From the NCBI GenBank assembly GCA_016719295.1, contig JADKAF010000001.1, positions 5,084,001 through 5,148,000 on the forward strand: DNA of 64,000 bases, read 5' to 3'. Position 1 is the stretch's first letter; the number at the start of each line of letters is the position of its first letter. Under the pieces are notes generated by a model. It was not told the DNA's origin. It did not search any database and was given only the letters and a program-made list of their open reading frames with translations. Both the position numbers and the translations under genes were made by a program. This DNA comes from Planctomycetota bacterium (GTDB lineage: Bacteria; Planctomycetota; UBA1135; JADKAF01). Below are positions 8,682-18,571 of this stretch, piece by piece.

Positions 8682-10058
8682 ATGCTCTGCTTCCGCAGCA
8701 CACCCGTCGAGCCGCCGAGTACGCTCGACGTGCCGCCGCAGGAGCGCGCGACGTGGTCGAGCCTGCGCATCGAGCTGGATGGCGAATGCCTGACGCGCCG
8801 GAAGGAGCGGCCGGAGCAGGACGAGGTGATCGGACCTCTGTCCGGGATTGCCGAGTGGGTCGTCGAGTGTTGGCCTTCGATTCTGTTCGAAGTTCACACG
8901 CCTTTCGACAAGCTCTCGGTGCTCGCCCGAGGAGCCAAGGATCTGCCCTCCTTGCGCAGCGCGTGCGAGTTCTGGACCGATTCTGGTGCGCTCGACATCG
9001 GTCGCATGGGCGCGTGGCAGCATCGGCATACGCTCGGACATGCATCGACGGATGTCGCCATTCCTCCCCTGGTGTTCTTGCCAGACGTCGAGGATGTCGG
9101 GATCTCCGTAGATGAGCTCGCCACGGCGCTCTCGCCGAACGTGAAGTTCGAGCTTCCCGCATCCCACCGCACCGAGCTGAAGTGGATGAGCGTCGAGGTC
9201 CTGGCCGACATCCTCGCCAGCTTCGTTCGCACGGTGGCGGAGCGTGCTCGGCGCGTATCCGACGCGAGACCGTGGGGAGATTGGATCCTGTCTGAGCTCG
9301 CCGAAGCCCAGCGCGGTGGCGCGGATCCTGCGGAGCGGCGGAAGTGGCGCCTCGGCGAGGGCGCGGGGCGAAGCTGGCCGACGATCGAAGCTTCCTACGC
9401 CACGATCAGCGAGGGTCTCGAGGGAGTTCTCACCGATAGCCGCGAGCTGCGCTCGGAGAGCGACCTGAAGCAGCTTGCCGAGTGCCTGAGACCGCGCTCT
9501 CGTACGCGCCACGCCGGAGCTTGGTCCAGGGTCGCAATCCATGGAGTCCGTCCTCGGCGCGTCGCCTACGAGCAAGGCTACGCGTTGGCTCACGCCGTAC
9601 GAGAAGCGACATCGAGATCGCGCGGACCCCTCGACATCCAAGAGCTCTTGAAGGCGCTCGAAGTGACCCTCGTCGTTTCCAAGCGTTCCGAGGTCTTCCG
9701 CTCGGCGACGCTCCACGATACCCAGGGGCGTGCGGTGATCGCCTATGCCGCAACCTACTTCGAGGACGCGGGACTCGCGCCGAGGAACTTCGCCATCGCG
9801 GCCGCGCTGGGGCGCTTGCTCAGCGAGCAGCGTTTGGCGGAAGGGCGCAGCGCTGGAGCCGCCCATGGCACGCAATCGCGCTGGCGCGCGACGCAGGTGG
9901 CGAATGCGTTCGCCGCGGAGCTCCACGCCCCGATCGAAGATGTGCGTCAGGTGCAGCGCGCGGAGGACTTGGTCGAGCGCTTTGGGCTTTCCATGTCCGC
10001 AAGCATCGAGCACTTCGCGAATCGGCGTCGAGAGGACGCGTGGGTTCCCGGGGCCTGA
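8682..10058 (+). CDS. ImmA/IrrE-like protein lacking the zinc ligands
   Basis: 458 aa; ATG at 8682 with GGAGAT upstream inside the preceding gene, so translation is coupled. Residues about 295-445 follow the ImmA/IrrE layout: a GYALAHAVRE helix, LDIQELLKALEVTLV, an SATLHDTQGRAVIAY strand pair, the helix RNFAIAAALGRLL, then ANAFAAELHAP and a final LVERFGLSMSASIEHFANRR. In active members the helix reads HELGH. Here it is Ala374-Ala-Leu-Gly-Arg378, and the Glu expected just before the ANxFA motif is also absent, so the protein should be catalytically dead. The N-terminal half has a GIAEWVVECWP motif and a WQHRHTLGH region resembling those of long ImmA/IrrE-family proteins. Active relatives cleave phage or stress repressors; here a binding or decoy role is an inference. 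Confidence 0.7.
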   Translation: MLCFRSTPVEPPSTLDVPPQERATWSSLRIELDGECLTRRKERPEQDEVIGPLSGIAEWVVECWPSILFEVHTPFDKLSVLARGAKDLPSLRSACEFWTDSGALDIGRMGAWQHRHTLGHASTDVAIPPLVFLPDVEDVGISVDELATALSPNVKFELPASHRTELKWMSVEVLADILASFVRTVAERARRVSDARPWGDWILSELAEAQRGGADPAERRKWRLGEGAGRSWPTIEASYATISEGLEGVLTDSRELRSESDLKQLAECLRPRSRTRHAGAWSRVAIHGVRPRRVAYEQGYALAHAVREATSRSRGPLDIQELLKALEVTLVVSKRSEVFRSATLHDTQGRAVIAYAATYFEDAGLAPRNFAIAAALGRLLSEQRLAEGRSAGAAHGTQSRWRATQVANAFAAELHAPIEDVRQVQRAEDLVERFGLSMSASIEHFANRRREDAWVPGA

Positions 10059-10241
10059 TCTCGACCGATCGGCGACCTGCACCATGGTTGCCAGGCTCGG
10101 CATGAGGTTGCGGCACTCGCCATAGGCACTTCCTCAGGTCTGCGGGGGAAGAGTGGCGCAGGAATGAGCCGCCGGTCAGCGAGCTGCTCGCTTGGATCGA
10201 ACGCGAGATGCCGCGCGGAAGCGCGCCGCGCTCCGCAGCGC

Positions 10242-12725
10242 TCAGCGCTTCGCCTTCGGCAGCGACTCCAACCGCTGCTTCAACGCGGCGGCGTCGGCCG
10301 CGCGCTCCAGTGCTTCATAGCCGAGGAGCAAGTTCTGCAGGCTGCGGCGGAGGCGCGGGCTCTCCTTGCCGACCAGGTTCTCCTGGATCGCGAGCGCGCG
10401 TTCCCACAGCGGTACCGCGCGCTCATAGTCCTGCTGCATGGCGTAGCTGTTCGCGAGCATGCCGCAGACGTTGGCGAAGGACTCGTCCTGGTCCGTCGCG
10501 CGCTTCTGGCCGATCGCGTACGCGCGCTCGAGCAGGGGCAGCGCTTCCAGGAGGCGCCCGGTCATCGCGAGGGCGCCGCCCAGGTTGCAGAGGCGCCGCA
10601 TGAGGATCGGGTGCTCCGGTGGATACACCTTCTCGCCGGCGTCGAGCGCCGCGCGGAAGAGGCGCTCGCCGTCGGCGGCCTGGCCCTGCGCCATGCGCAG
10701 CGAGCCCAAGTTCGTCGCGAGCTCCATCTCGAGGTCGGGATGCTCGCCGTTCGCGACGAGGGCGAGCGCGCTCTCGTAGTGCGCTTCGGCGGCAGGGAGC
10801 TCGCCCAAGCTCTGCAAGTTGACCGCGAGGCCTTGGTGAGCCGCGACGATACCGCGCGTATCCGCCAGCTCTTCGCGCAAGCGCAGCAGCTCGGTGAAGC
10901 GCTCGCGCGCGAGCTCGAGCTCGCCGGACTTCCAGGCGATGTGGCCCAGGGCTTCGAGGCCGCGCGCGCGCTGGAGCGGTCGCGGCTGGGGTACGGAGTC
11001 CAGGATCCGCTGGACGCGCTCGAAGATCGCCTTCGCCTCCTCGATGCGCGAGGACTCGTAGAGGTTCGCGCCCAGGACGTGCAGCGCGTCGAGGTGCTGG
11101 AGATCGCTCTCCGGGAAGAGCTTCTCCAAGATGGCGACGGACTCGCGCAGCAAGCGCTCGGCCTCGGCGTAGCGCGCGAGGTTGGTGAGCACCTCGCCGA
11201 CGAAGAGCAGGAGTCGTGCGCGCACGACGGGCTCACCTTCGGTGTTCGCGAGGAGCTGGACCTGGCCGCGCTCGAGCAGCGAGCGCGCGCTCACGTCGAC
11301 GCCGAGGGCGACCTCGGGCTTCGCGCTCTCGAAGAGCTCGTTCACGAAGGTGGTGATGCTGTTCGCGATGCGCACCTCTTCGAGCGCGCGCTGCTCGGCC
11401 GCGCGCGCTCGTGCGCTCTCCTGCTCCGCGCGCTGCGCTTGCTGCTTCGCGCTCTGCTCCGCGAGCACCGCGCGGCCGCGCTCTTCCTCCGCGTGCAGGG
11501 CCCACGCGACCGAGATCGCGGTTCCGCCAAGCGTCGCGAGCACCGCCAGCGCGATGCCGACGCTGAAGCCGCGATGGCGCCGCACGAACTTCCGCGCGAG
11601 ATAGAGCGAGCTCGGCGGGCGCGCCGTGATCGGCCGATGCGCGAGGAAGGCGCGCAGGTCCGCGGCGAACGCGCGCGCCGTGGCGTAACGCCGCGCGGGA
11701 TCGCGCTCGAGCGCCTTCGCGAAGATCACCTCGAGATCGGGCGCGAGCTCGGGGCGGAGCTTGCGCAGGCTCCGCGGCTCCTGCTGCGCGAGGAGCTGCA
11801 GGGCCTGCGTGAGCGACGCGCTGCGCAGCGGGTACGGCAGCTCGCCGGTCAGGAGCTCGAAGCCGATGACGCCGAGCGCATGCACGTCCGTCGCGACGCT
11901 CAAGGCCTCGCGCTCGCCGCTCGCCTGCTCGGGGCTGAGATAGGCGAGCGTCCCCAGGATCTGCCCGGTCAGCGTGTGGTGCGCCGTCTCGCGCGCTTCG
12001 TCGTGCAGCGCGCGCGCGATGCCGAAGTCGAGGACCTTCGGGATGCCGTCGGCGCCGACCAGCAGGTTCGCGGGCTTCAGGTCGCGATGCAGCACGCCGG
12101 CCTCGTGCGCGTGATGCACGGCGTCGCCGACGGCAGCCAGCAGCGACAATCGCGCGTTCACGTCGAGCCCGGCGCGATCGGCGTGCTCGGTGATCGGCGC
12201 GCCTTCCACGAGCTCCATCGCGAACCACGCGATCGTGCGCCCGCGGAGCTCCGCCTGCCCCGCGGCATAGACCTGCGCGATCGACGGGTGGTGGAGGCGA
12301 GCCAGGATCGCGGACTCGTTCTCGAAGCGCCGCAGCGCGCTGCGCGACGACAATCCGGCGCGCGCCATCTTCAGCGCGACCGTGCGCGCGGGCTGCGCTT
12401 GCTCCGCCGCGTAGACGACGCCCATGCCGCCGCGGCCGAGCAGGCGCAGGATGCGGAACGGGCCGACCTCCGTGCCCGCGGGCAAGAGCTCTTCCTCCGC
12501 GAGCTCGGCGTCGCGCGGCGCCTCTGGCGCGAGTGCCAAGCCTTCGCCGAGCGAGCCGGTTCGATCCGCGTCGAGGAGCGCCTGCACGGAGAGCGCGAGA
12601 GAACGATCCTCGCCCGCCTCGCGCGCGAGGTAAGCGGCGCGCTCCGCGAGAGGGAGCTCGAGCGCGCGTTGGAAGAGCTCGAACTCGCGCCGATGGCGGT
12701 CCGCGGCGTCGTGGGGGCGGGACAT
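10242..12725 (-). CDS. Ser/Thr protein kinase with TPR tail
   Basis: 827-aa membrane kinase. A helical N-terminus of about 80 residues (FELFQRALELPLAER, a pattern common to kinases encoded beside ECF sigma factors) precedes the kinase domain at about 88-355: GRGGMGVVYAAEQ loop, ALKMARAG Lys, HRDLKPANLL catalytic loop, DFGIAR and LSPEQ. A membrane helix lies near 385-405 (SVGIALAVLATLGG), then a coiled-coil stretch rich in Glu/Ala/Arg (about 410-455) and TPR repeats to the end. The gene is divergent from the ECF sigma gene at 12851, with 125 bases between starts; this pairing suggests a signalling unit in which the kinase controls, or is controlled with, the sigma factor. Confidence 0.93.
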   Translation of the reverse strand: MSRPHDAADRHRREFELFQRALELPLAERAAYLAREAGEDRSLALSVQALLDADRTGSLGEGLALAPEAPRDAELAEEELLPAGTEVGPFRILRLLGRGGMGVVYAAEQAQPARTVALKMARAGLSSRSALRRFENESAILARLHHPSIAQVYAAGQAELRGRTIAWFAMELVEGAPITEHADRAGLDVNARLSLLAAVGDAVHHAHEAGVLHRDLKPANLLVGADGIPKVLDFGIARALHDEARETAHHTLTGQILGTLAYLSPEQASGEREALSVATDVHALGVIGFELLTGELPYPLRSASLTQALQLLAQQEPRSLRKLRPELAPDLEVIFAKALERDPARRYATARAFAADLRAFLAHRPITARPPSSLYLARKFVRRHRGFSVGIALAVLATLGGTAISVAWALHAEEERGRAVLAEQSAKQQAQRAEQESARARAAEQRALEEVRIANSITTFVNELFESAKPEVALGVDVSARSLLERGQVQLLANTEGEPVVRARLLLFVGEVLTNLARYAEAERLLRESVAILEKLFPESDLQHLDALHVLGANLYESSRIEEAKAIFERVQRILDSVPQPRPLQRARGLEALGHIAWKSGELELARERFTELLRLREELADTRGIVAAHQGLAVNLQSLGELPAAEAHYESALALVANGEHPDLEMELATNLGSLRMAQGQAADGERLFRAALDAGEKVYPPEHPILMRRLCNLGGALAMTGRLLEALPLLERAYAIGQKRATDQDESFANVCGMLANSYAMQQDYERAVPLWERALAIQENLVGKESPRLRRSLQNLLLGYEALERAADAAALKQRLESLPKAKR

Positions 12726-12797
12726 GGGGACGAGGGTGGGGAAGAGGCGTGCTCCGACGCCGCGCGGTGCCGCGGCGATCTGCGGGCCGAGCTCGTG

Positions 12798-12827
12798 TTC
12801 GCCGAGGCGGCCGAGAGCTTCTATGCT
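12798..12827 (+). promoter_or_regulatory. possible sigma-70-like promoter of ECF sigma gene
   Basis: TTCGCC at 12798-12803 and TATGCT at 12822-12827, separated by 18 bases and ending 23 bases before the ATG at 12851. The match is by eye only. Confidence 0.3.
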
Positions 12828-12850
12828 GGAGCAGGAGCCTTCGTCACGCG

Positions 12851-13435
12851 ATGTCCGTCGATCCCCGAGCTGAAGTCACCCTCTGCCTCGAGCGCCTCCG
12901 CGCCGGCGATGCGCGCGCGGGGGAGGAACTCCTGCCGCTGGTCTACGAGGAGCTGCGCGGGATGGCCGCGCGCTTGCTGCAAGAGCGCGCGCACACCCTG
13001 CAGGCGACGGCGCTGGTCCACGAGGCCTGGCTCAAGCTCGCACGCCGCGAAGGCGGCGAGGCCTCGTGGGAGAGCCGCGCGCATTTCGTCGCGGTGGCCT
13101 CGAAGGCGATGCGCCACGTGCTGGTGAATCATGCGCGCGACCGCCGGGCGAAGAAGCGCGGCGGCGATGCCGCGAAGCTGACGCTCGACGAGTGCCTCGG
13201 GCTGGTCGAGCAGGACACCGGCGACTTGGTGGCGCTCGACGATCTCCTGAGTCGCCTCGCCGAGCTCGACGAGCGCCAGGCGCGCGTGGTGGAGCTCCGC
13301 GTCTTCGGCGGGCTCGGCATCGAGGAGGTGGCGCTGGCGCTGGGCGTCGGCCAGACGACGGTGAAGGCCGACTGGCGCTTCGCGCGCTCGTGGCTGCGGC
13401 GCGAGCTCGGGCGGGGAGAAGACGAGGAGCGCTGA
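12851..13435 (+). CDS. ECF-type RNA polymerase sigma factor
   Basis: 194 aa; ATG at 12851 after GGAGCAGGAG. Fits the sigma-70 ECF group common in Planctomycetota and Acidobacteria (PF07638 type): a region-2 segment with LLPLVYEELRGMAARLL and ATALVHEAWLKLA, the linker HFVAVASKAMRHVLVNHARDR, and a region-4 helix-turn-helix in LAELDERQARVVELR...IEEVALALGVGQTTVKADW. It should direct core polymerase to its own promoters. No anti-sigma gene is adjacent; the divergent kinase at 10242-12725 probably acts as its regulator, as is usual for ECF genes linked to Hanks kinases. Confidence 0.93.
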   Translation: MSVDPRAEVTLCLERLRAGDARAGEELLPLVYEELRGMAARLLQERAHTLQATALVHEAWLKLARREGGEASWESRAHFVAVASKAMRHVLVNHARDRRAKKRGGDAAKLTLDECLGLVEQDTGDLVALDDLLSRLAELDERQARVVELRVFGGLGIEEVALALGVGQTTVKADWRFARSWLRRELGRGEDEER

Positions 13436-13567
13436 GGGCGCGCCTCGCGGGGCGGCGCGCGGAAAAATCCGCGCCGGCACCGACTGCGACGGCCTGGACC
13501 TGTGTGGAGGGGAGGAACGGAGTCGCCTCGGCGCGGCTCCGCCTACCGCTACCCCGAGGTCCACGCC

Positions 13568-16500
13568 ATGCGGCGCCCGCTCTCCGCCTTCTTCCTCCCG
13601 CTCTTCGCACCGGCCTTCGCGCTGGCGCAGCAAGAAGCTCCCGTCGAGGTCCAGACCTCGCGCGTCGAGACCGTGACTTCGCGCGAGGGGGTGACCATCG
13701 ATCCCGCCGCGCGCAGCATCACGCACCCGCTGGTCGATCGCGGCACCGGCTTCCGCGGCGACATCCTCGAGCACGATCGGCGCCTGCCGCTGCCGATCCC
13801 GAGGGCGGTGGTCGCGGGTTCGAGCGGGGACCGCGTCCTGCGCGAGGCCGAAGGCGACCCCTTCTTCCTCGGCTTCGTCGCCGGCCCTTACTACCCGCCG
13901 CAAAGCGAGATCGTGGATCCGGAGCTGCTCGGAGATCTCGCCCGCGCACCGCGCGATGGGCGCGGCAAGGACGAGGTCTACGGCTACGTGATGGCGCGGG
14001 AGCGCCTCTCGCTCGACCTCATCGACCAGTTGAGCTCTCTCGGTGTGCGTCCGCTCGGCTTCCATCCGCATCACGTGCTCGCGGCGGCTCTGCGCCTCGA
14101 TGCCGTCTCCGCGCTCGCCGCCCACCCTTCGGTGCGCTGGATCGGTGGGGCTCGCCGCTGGCAGAAGATCGATCCGCGGCTGCAAGAGTCCTTGGCCTCG
14201 GCAGGCAACGGCGATGTCCTCGACGTGTGGGTGAACGTCTTCGAGAGCGATCTCTGCGCGGCATCGACCTCGCGCGCGGTCGGCGTGGTGCGGACCGGCG
14301 ATCCCGGAGTGCCGCCCGCCATCGTCTACGACGAAACCCTGCTCACGAAGGTCTGGATGAGCAACGGTTGGCAGCAGCGCGCGCTCGAGGGCGTTGGATT
14401 CGGGGTCTCGGAGTACACGGATCGAGTCCACGCCTTCCGCGTGTCGGGCACGGCCGAAGCGATCTCGCGGGCGCTCAGCCTCGACTTCGTCTCCTTCGTG
14501 GAGCCCGTGGTCCAGCCCGAGTTGCTCCACGATGAGTCGACCCCGCTGGTGAACTCCGACGCCGGTCGCAGCCTCCACGATGGAGGGCGCAATCAGGCCG
14601 CGTTGGCCGGAGTCTTCGACTCCGGTTTCGACTACGCTCATAGCGCGCTCGATCACGTGAGCTGGATCGGTTGGGATTACCACAACCAGTTCATTCCCGG
14701 CCCGCTCCCCAGCACCGACCCCTGCGGACACGGCACCCACGTCAGCGGCACGATTCTCGGCTTGCCGAGCGGCAGCGCGGTCGATGAGCACACCGGTAAT
14801 GCCCCAGGGCTCGGTACCTTCGCTGCGGGTCGCTTCCGCATCGTGCGCGCGTTCGGTCCCGGGAACTGCTCGCTCCCGAACTGCTGCTGGACGGCTCAAG
14901 CGAACGTCGGCGCGATGCTCTTGAACTTCGCTTCGGCTCACACCGTCGGCGGAGTGACTACCCCGAAGCCGCATGTCGTCAACCACTCGTGGGGTAACGC
15001 TCCGTGTGCCGCTAACTGCAGTTGCACCGCGTACAACGGAACCGAGCTGAACTCTCGCGAAGCTGATTCCGCCGTTTTCAATGATGACGTCCTACATGTG
15101 TTCGCTGCGGGCAACTCTGGTTCTTGCGGAAGCAGCACCATCTACTTCCCCGCAGTCGCGAAAAACGTACTTACCGTCGGCTCGGTGAGAGACGACTACT
15201 TCTCGCCCACGATCACTCCGGGCACGCTCTCGAGCTTCTCTTCACGCGGGCCGACGGGCGACATGCGTTGGAAGCCCAACGTCGTGGCTCCGGGCGATGG
15301 GATCACCTCGGTGCAAGCCGGTGGGACTTTCGTCGAGCAGAGCGGCACCAGCATGGCCGCGCCGCACGTCACCGGCATCGCGGCGCAGCTCTGCGATGCG
15401 CACCCGTTCCTCCGGAACGCGCCGGCGCGCCTGTCCGCATTGCTGATGGGCACGGCGCTCAGCAAGGGCAACGCGGTGCTCACCAGCCCCGCCGACGCGC
15501 ATCTCTCGACCTATGGGACGGGGCGCGTCGATGCTCTGCTCGCTCAGGCTCAGCTTCCTTGGTACAGCTCCGAGAACTGGGGCTTCACGATGCAGCCCGG
15601 CGCGGGCTTCCAATACGACGACATCGTCGTCCCGCCGAACACTTCGCGTCTCATCGTGTGCATGACCTACCACGAAGCCGCGGCTCCGGGTGGTGGCGCA
15701 TGGGCGATGACGAATCACCTCGACCTCTGGATCGATCAAGCGCCCATCGATCCCGCTGGGAACACCGGGGAGTTCTTCTCGCAGCAGAGCAACGTGGACA
15801 ACACGGAGATCCGCTACATCGAGAACCCTGCCGCCGGGACTTGGCGCTGGAAGGTCTTTCCGTCCTGGTTGGCCTCGACGGCCAAGGTCTCCGTGCAGGT
15901 CGTGATGGTCCGAGCGCGGACCGCTCCCGGCATGGATATCGCGGTGTCGGGGCATCCGTGGGCCAAGACCGGGACCTTCGAGGTCGGCGTCGCCGTCGAG
16001 CCCGAGTCCGGGATCGCCTCCGGCGTTCACGTGACACAGACGGCGACGCGAATGCTCCCCACCACGAGCAACCTGACGCACGTGGGCGCGCGCAGCATCC
16101 TGAAGGACGGGATCAGCGCGGACCACATGGACAATGCGTTCGGAGGGAGTCGCATCGCTCTCGGCAACGCCATGGAGAACGACCCCCGCGTCGCTCGCTG
16201 GACCTTCACCGAGACGACCGAGAATGAAGTGCGCATCAACGTGGAGGCTCGCGCCGACAACACGCCGGTGGCCAACAAGACCCTGATCGTACGCACGGAT
16301 TCCACGCGCCCGACGGAGGCGACGAACCTGCGCTCGACCTCGCACGCCCTGAACTCCTGGTCGACCAATCCGAACGTCAACTTCGCCTGGAACGCGGGAA
16401 CCGACGCGCGCTCCGGCGTCGACGGCTACTCGGTGCTCGCGAACGTGAACTCCTCGGCAACGGTGGACGAGACCATCGAGCTCGGCGCGGTGACCAGCAC

Positions 16501-18553
16501 CACGGTTGCGCTGTCCTCGCAGAGCCAGGGCATCTACTACTTCGTGCGCACGGTCGACCGCGCGGGCTGGGGCGCCAGCACCACGGCGCGCACCGGTCCC
16601 TATTTCATCGATGCGGAGATGCCGACCCTGCCTCGCGCGAGCTCGACCACGCACACGCTCGGCGTGTGGTCCGGCGACGCGACGGTCGGGTTCTCGATCA
16701 CGCCGGCGACCGATGCGGCCTCCGGGGTCGCGGGCTATAGCGCGGTCTTCGACACGGCTCCGGGAGTGCTCCCGCCCGCGACGCAGAACCTCGCCGCGAG
16801 CGCGACCACCGCGTCCTTCACCGCCGCCGGCGGCGCGCTGCCCTTCTACCTGAAGCTCCGCACGCGCGACGTCGCGGGGAACTGGACGCCCACGCACTTC
16901 GAGCTCGGTCCCTTCTTGATCGACGTGGCGGCACCCGGGCTCCCGACGAACTTCGCCTCGAGCTCGCACACCGTCGGTGCCTGGTCGAACGATCTCACGA
17001 TCGATTTCACGTGGACGGCGGCCACGGATGCGCACTCCGGTGTCCAGGGCTACGCCGAGCGCTTCTCCACCACGAGCGGTGCGACCGTGCCGCGATCGCG
17101 CACGCTCGGACCGGTGACGAGCACGACGATCTCGCTCGCGACGAGCAGCTTGCCTTGGTACTACTCGCTGCGCACGGTGGACAACGTCTTCAACTGGAGC
17201 CCGACCTCGGTGGAGATCGGTCCCTTCTTCATCGACGTGACGCTCCCGACCGCGCCGAGCTCGTTCTCCTCGAGCTCGCACACGCCGGGGAGCTGGTCCA
17301 GGAATCCGATCGTCGCGGTGAACTTCGCGCCGGCGTCCGACAGCCATTCGGGCATCGCGGGCTATCGCGCGGTCTGGGATCAGGTGCCGAACACGGCGCT
17401 TAGCCCCGGCGCGCTGAACGTGGGGGCGAGCGCAACCTCGCTCTCGAGCCCGAGCCTCGCCTCGAGCCCGAACGCCTTCTACCTGCATCTGATCGCTCGC
17501 GACCAAGCGGGGAACTTCGGCTCCACCGTGCACTACGGGCCCTTCTTCATCGACACCACGTCGCCGAGCACGCCGACGGGCTTCGTCTCCACGACGCATG
17601 TCCTCGGAAGCTACAGCAACTCGCCGACGATGGGCTTCGTGTGGAATCAGGGGAGCGATTCGCAGTCGGGGATCGGGGACGCGCTGCTCCTCGTCGATCT
17701 CTCGCCGTTCAGCATACCGTCGCTGGGCGGCGTCCCGCTCGGTCTCGCGACTTCGGGCACGCGACCCGCGATCGAAGGCCCCGCGATCTACGCGCACGTC
17801 GCGTTCCGCGACCGTGCAGGCAATGAGGGCTTCACCGCGCACCTCGGACCCTTCCGGATCGACCTGACCTCGCCGACCGGCGTCTCGATCGCCCTGGAGA
17901 TGGGAGCGAGCCAGACCTCCCGTCTGCAGGTCGACGTCTCGGTCACGGCCTCCGACGCGCTCTCGGGAGTCACCCAGATGCGCCTTTTGAACGACGACGG
18001 GCAATGGTCGAGCTGGATGCCCTTCGCGAGCTCGATCCCGTGGAACCTCTCGAATGACGGTGGCTCCACGGAGACGGGCACGCGCACGATGTATCTCGAG
18101 GTGCGCAATCAAGCGGGCAACGTGACGGGGGCGAGCGACACGATCCACTACGGGATCGCGCCGCAGGTCTTCGGCGCGGGCTGCGCGGGTGCGGCGGGCA
18201 CGCCCGACATCAGCGTGAGCGGCCTGCCGACGCTCGGCGGCTCGATGACGATCGCGAGCACGCCGACGAGTGCCGCGACCAGCTCGCTCTACCTGGGCTT
18301 CCAGAACCAGAGCTGGCTCGGTCTGCCGCTGCCCTTCGATCTCGGGCTCGTCGGCGTCGCGGGCTGCGCGGTGAACGTCTCGCTCGACATCGCGCTCTAC
18401 ACCGGTCCGAACGCGCCGGTGACGCTGCCGATCGTGGCCGATCCGGCCTTCGGCGGAGCGGAGGTCTTCTTCCAGTGGATCCACATCGCGGATCCCTCGG
18501 GGCGGCTGCTCGTCACTTCGCCCGGGGCGAAGGTGACGCTGAACAACCCCTGA
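13568..18553 (+). CDS. secreted subtilisin-like (S8) protease with Ig-like repeats and C-terminal module
   Basis: 1661 aa. The ATG at 13568 follows GAGG and opens a signal peptide cut near FALAQ. A long propeptide region is followed by the S8 catalytic triad: Asp351 in GVFDSGFD, His388 in CGHGTHVSG, Ser595 in SGTSMAAPH. The domain is followed by a beta-rich P-like or jelly-roll region (to about 900). Five related units of about 95 residues follow, with the pattern SSSHTxGxWS...ASGVxGY...GPFFID (nucleotides about 16312-17880), resembling FN3/Ig-like spacer domains. The last 125 residues are the shared C-terminal module (FGAGCAGAAG, second Cys in AGCAVNV, ending FFQWIHIADPSG...). Predicted to be exported and processed at the cell surface. 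A strong hairpin follows. Confidence 0.92.
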   Translation: MRRPLSAFFLPLFAPAFALAQQEAPVEVQTSRVETVTSREGVTIDPAARSITHPLVDRGTGFRGDILEHDRRLPLPIPRAVVAGSSGDRVLREAEGDPFFLGFVAGPYYPPQSEIVDPELLGDLARAPRDGRGKDEVYGYVMARERLSLDLIDQLSSLGVRPLGFHPHHVLAAALRLDAVSALAAHPSVRWIGGARRWQKIDPRLQESLASAGNGDVLDVWVNVFESDLCAASTSRAVGVVRTGDPGVPPAIVYDETLLTKVWMSNGWQQRALEGVGFGVSEYTDRVHAFRVSGTAEAISRALSLDFVSFVEPVVQPELLHDESTPLVNSDAGRSLHDGGRNQAALAGVFDSGFDYAHSALDHVSWIGWDYHNQFIPGPLPSTDPCGHGTHVSGTILGLPSGSAVDEHTGNAPGLGTFAAGRFRIVRAFGPGNCSLPNCCWTAQANVGAMLLNFASAHTVGGVTTPKPHVVNHSWGNAPCAANCSCTAYNGTELNSREADSAVFNDDVLHVFAAGNSGSCGSSTIYFPAVAKNVLTVGSVRDDYFSPTITPGTLSSFSSRGPTGDMRWKPNVVAPGDGITSVQAGGTFVEQSGTSMAAPHVTGIAAQLCDAHPFLRNAPARLSALLMGTALSKGNAVLTSPADAHLSTYGTGRVDALLAQAQLPWYSSENWGFTMQPGAGFQYDDIVVPPNTSRLIVCMTYHEAAAPGGGAWAMTNHLDLWIDQAPIDPAGNTGEFFSQQSNVDNTEIRYIENPAAGTWRWKVFPSWLASTAKVSVQVVMVRARTAPGMDIAVSGHPWAKTGTFEVGVAVEPESGIASGVHVTQTATRMLPTTSNLTHVGARSILKDGISADHMDNAFGGSRIALGNAMENDPRVARWTFTETTENEVRINVEARADNTPVANKTLIVRTDSTRPTEATNLRSTSHALNSWSTNPNVNFAWNAGTDARSGVDGYSVLANVNSSATVDETIELGAVTSTTVALSSQSQGIYYFVRTVDRAGWGASTTARTGPYFIDAEMPTLPRASSTTHTLGVWSGDATVGFSITPATDAASGVAGYSAVFDTAPGVLPPATQNLAASATTASFTAAGGALPFYLKLRTRDVAGNWTPTHFELGPFLIDVAAPGLPTNFASSSHTVGAWSNDLTIDFTWTAATDAHSGVQGYAERFSTTSGATVPRSRTLGPVTSTTISLATSSLPWYYSLRTVDNVFNWSPTSVEIGPFFIDVTLPTAPSSFSSSSHTPGSWSRNPIVAVNFAPASDSHSGIAGYRAVWDQVPNTALSPGALNVGASATSLSSPSLASSPNAFYLHLIARDQAGNFGSTVHYGPFFIDTTSPSTPTGFVSTTHVLGSYSNSPTMGFVWNQGSDSQSGIGDALLLVDLSPFSIPSLGGVPLGLATSGTRPAIEGPAIYAHVAFRDRAGNEGFTAHLGPFRIDLTSPTGVSIALEMGASQTSRLQVDVSVTASDALSGVTQMRLLNDDGQWSSWMPFASSIPWNLSNDGGSTETGTRTMYLEVRNQAGNVTGASDTIHYGIAPQVFGAGCAGAAGTPDISVSGLPTLGGSMTIASTPTSAATSSLYLGFQNQSWLGLPLPFDLGLVGVAGCAVNVSLDIALYTGPNAPVTLPIVADPAFGGAEVFFQWIHIADPSGRLLVTSPGAKVTLNNP
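16312..17880 (+). repeat. five tandem Ig-like repeats inside subtilase gene
   Basis: Five diverged coding repeats of about 95 codons. Each has a start such as TNLRSTSHALNSW, SSTTHTLGVW, SSSHTVGAW, SSSHTPGSW or STTHVLGSY, a central D-xxSG(V/I)-xGY motif (altered in the last copy), and an end near GP(F/Y)FID. They probably act as a stalk between the catalytic domain and the C-terminal module. Confidence 0.75.
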
Positions 18554-18571
18554 GCTCACGCTCTCTCGATC

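Noticed and set aside
16312..17880. Repeats in the subtilase gene considered as mobile or regulatory DNA repeats
   Set aside because: The repetition is at protein level only, in phase with codons and well diverged, so these are tandem domains.
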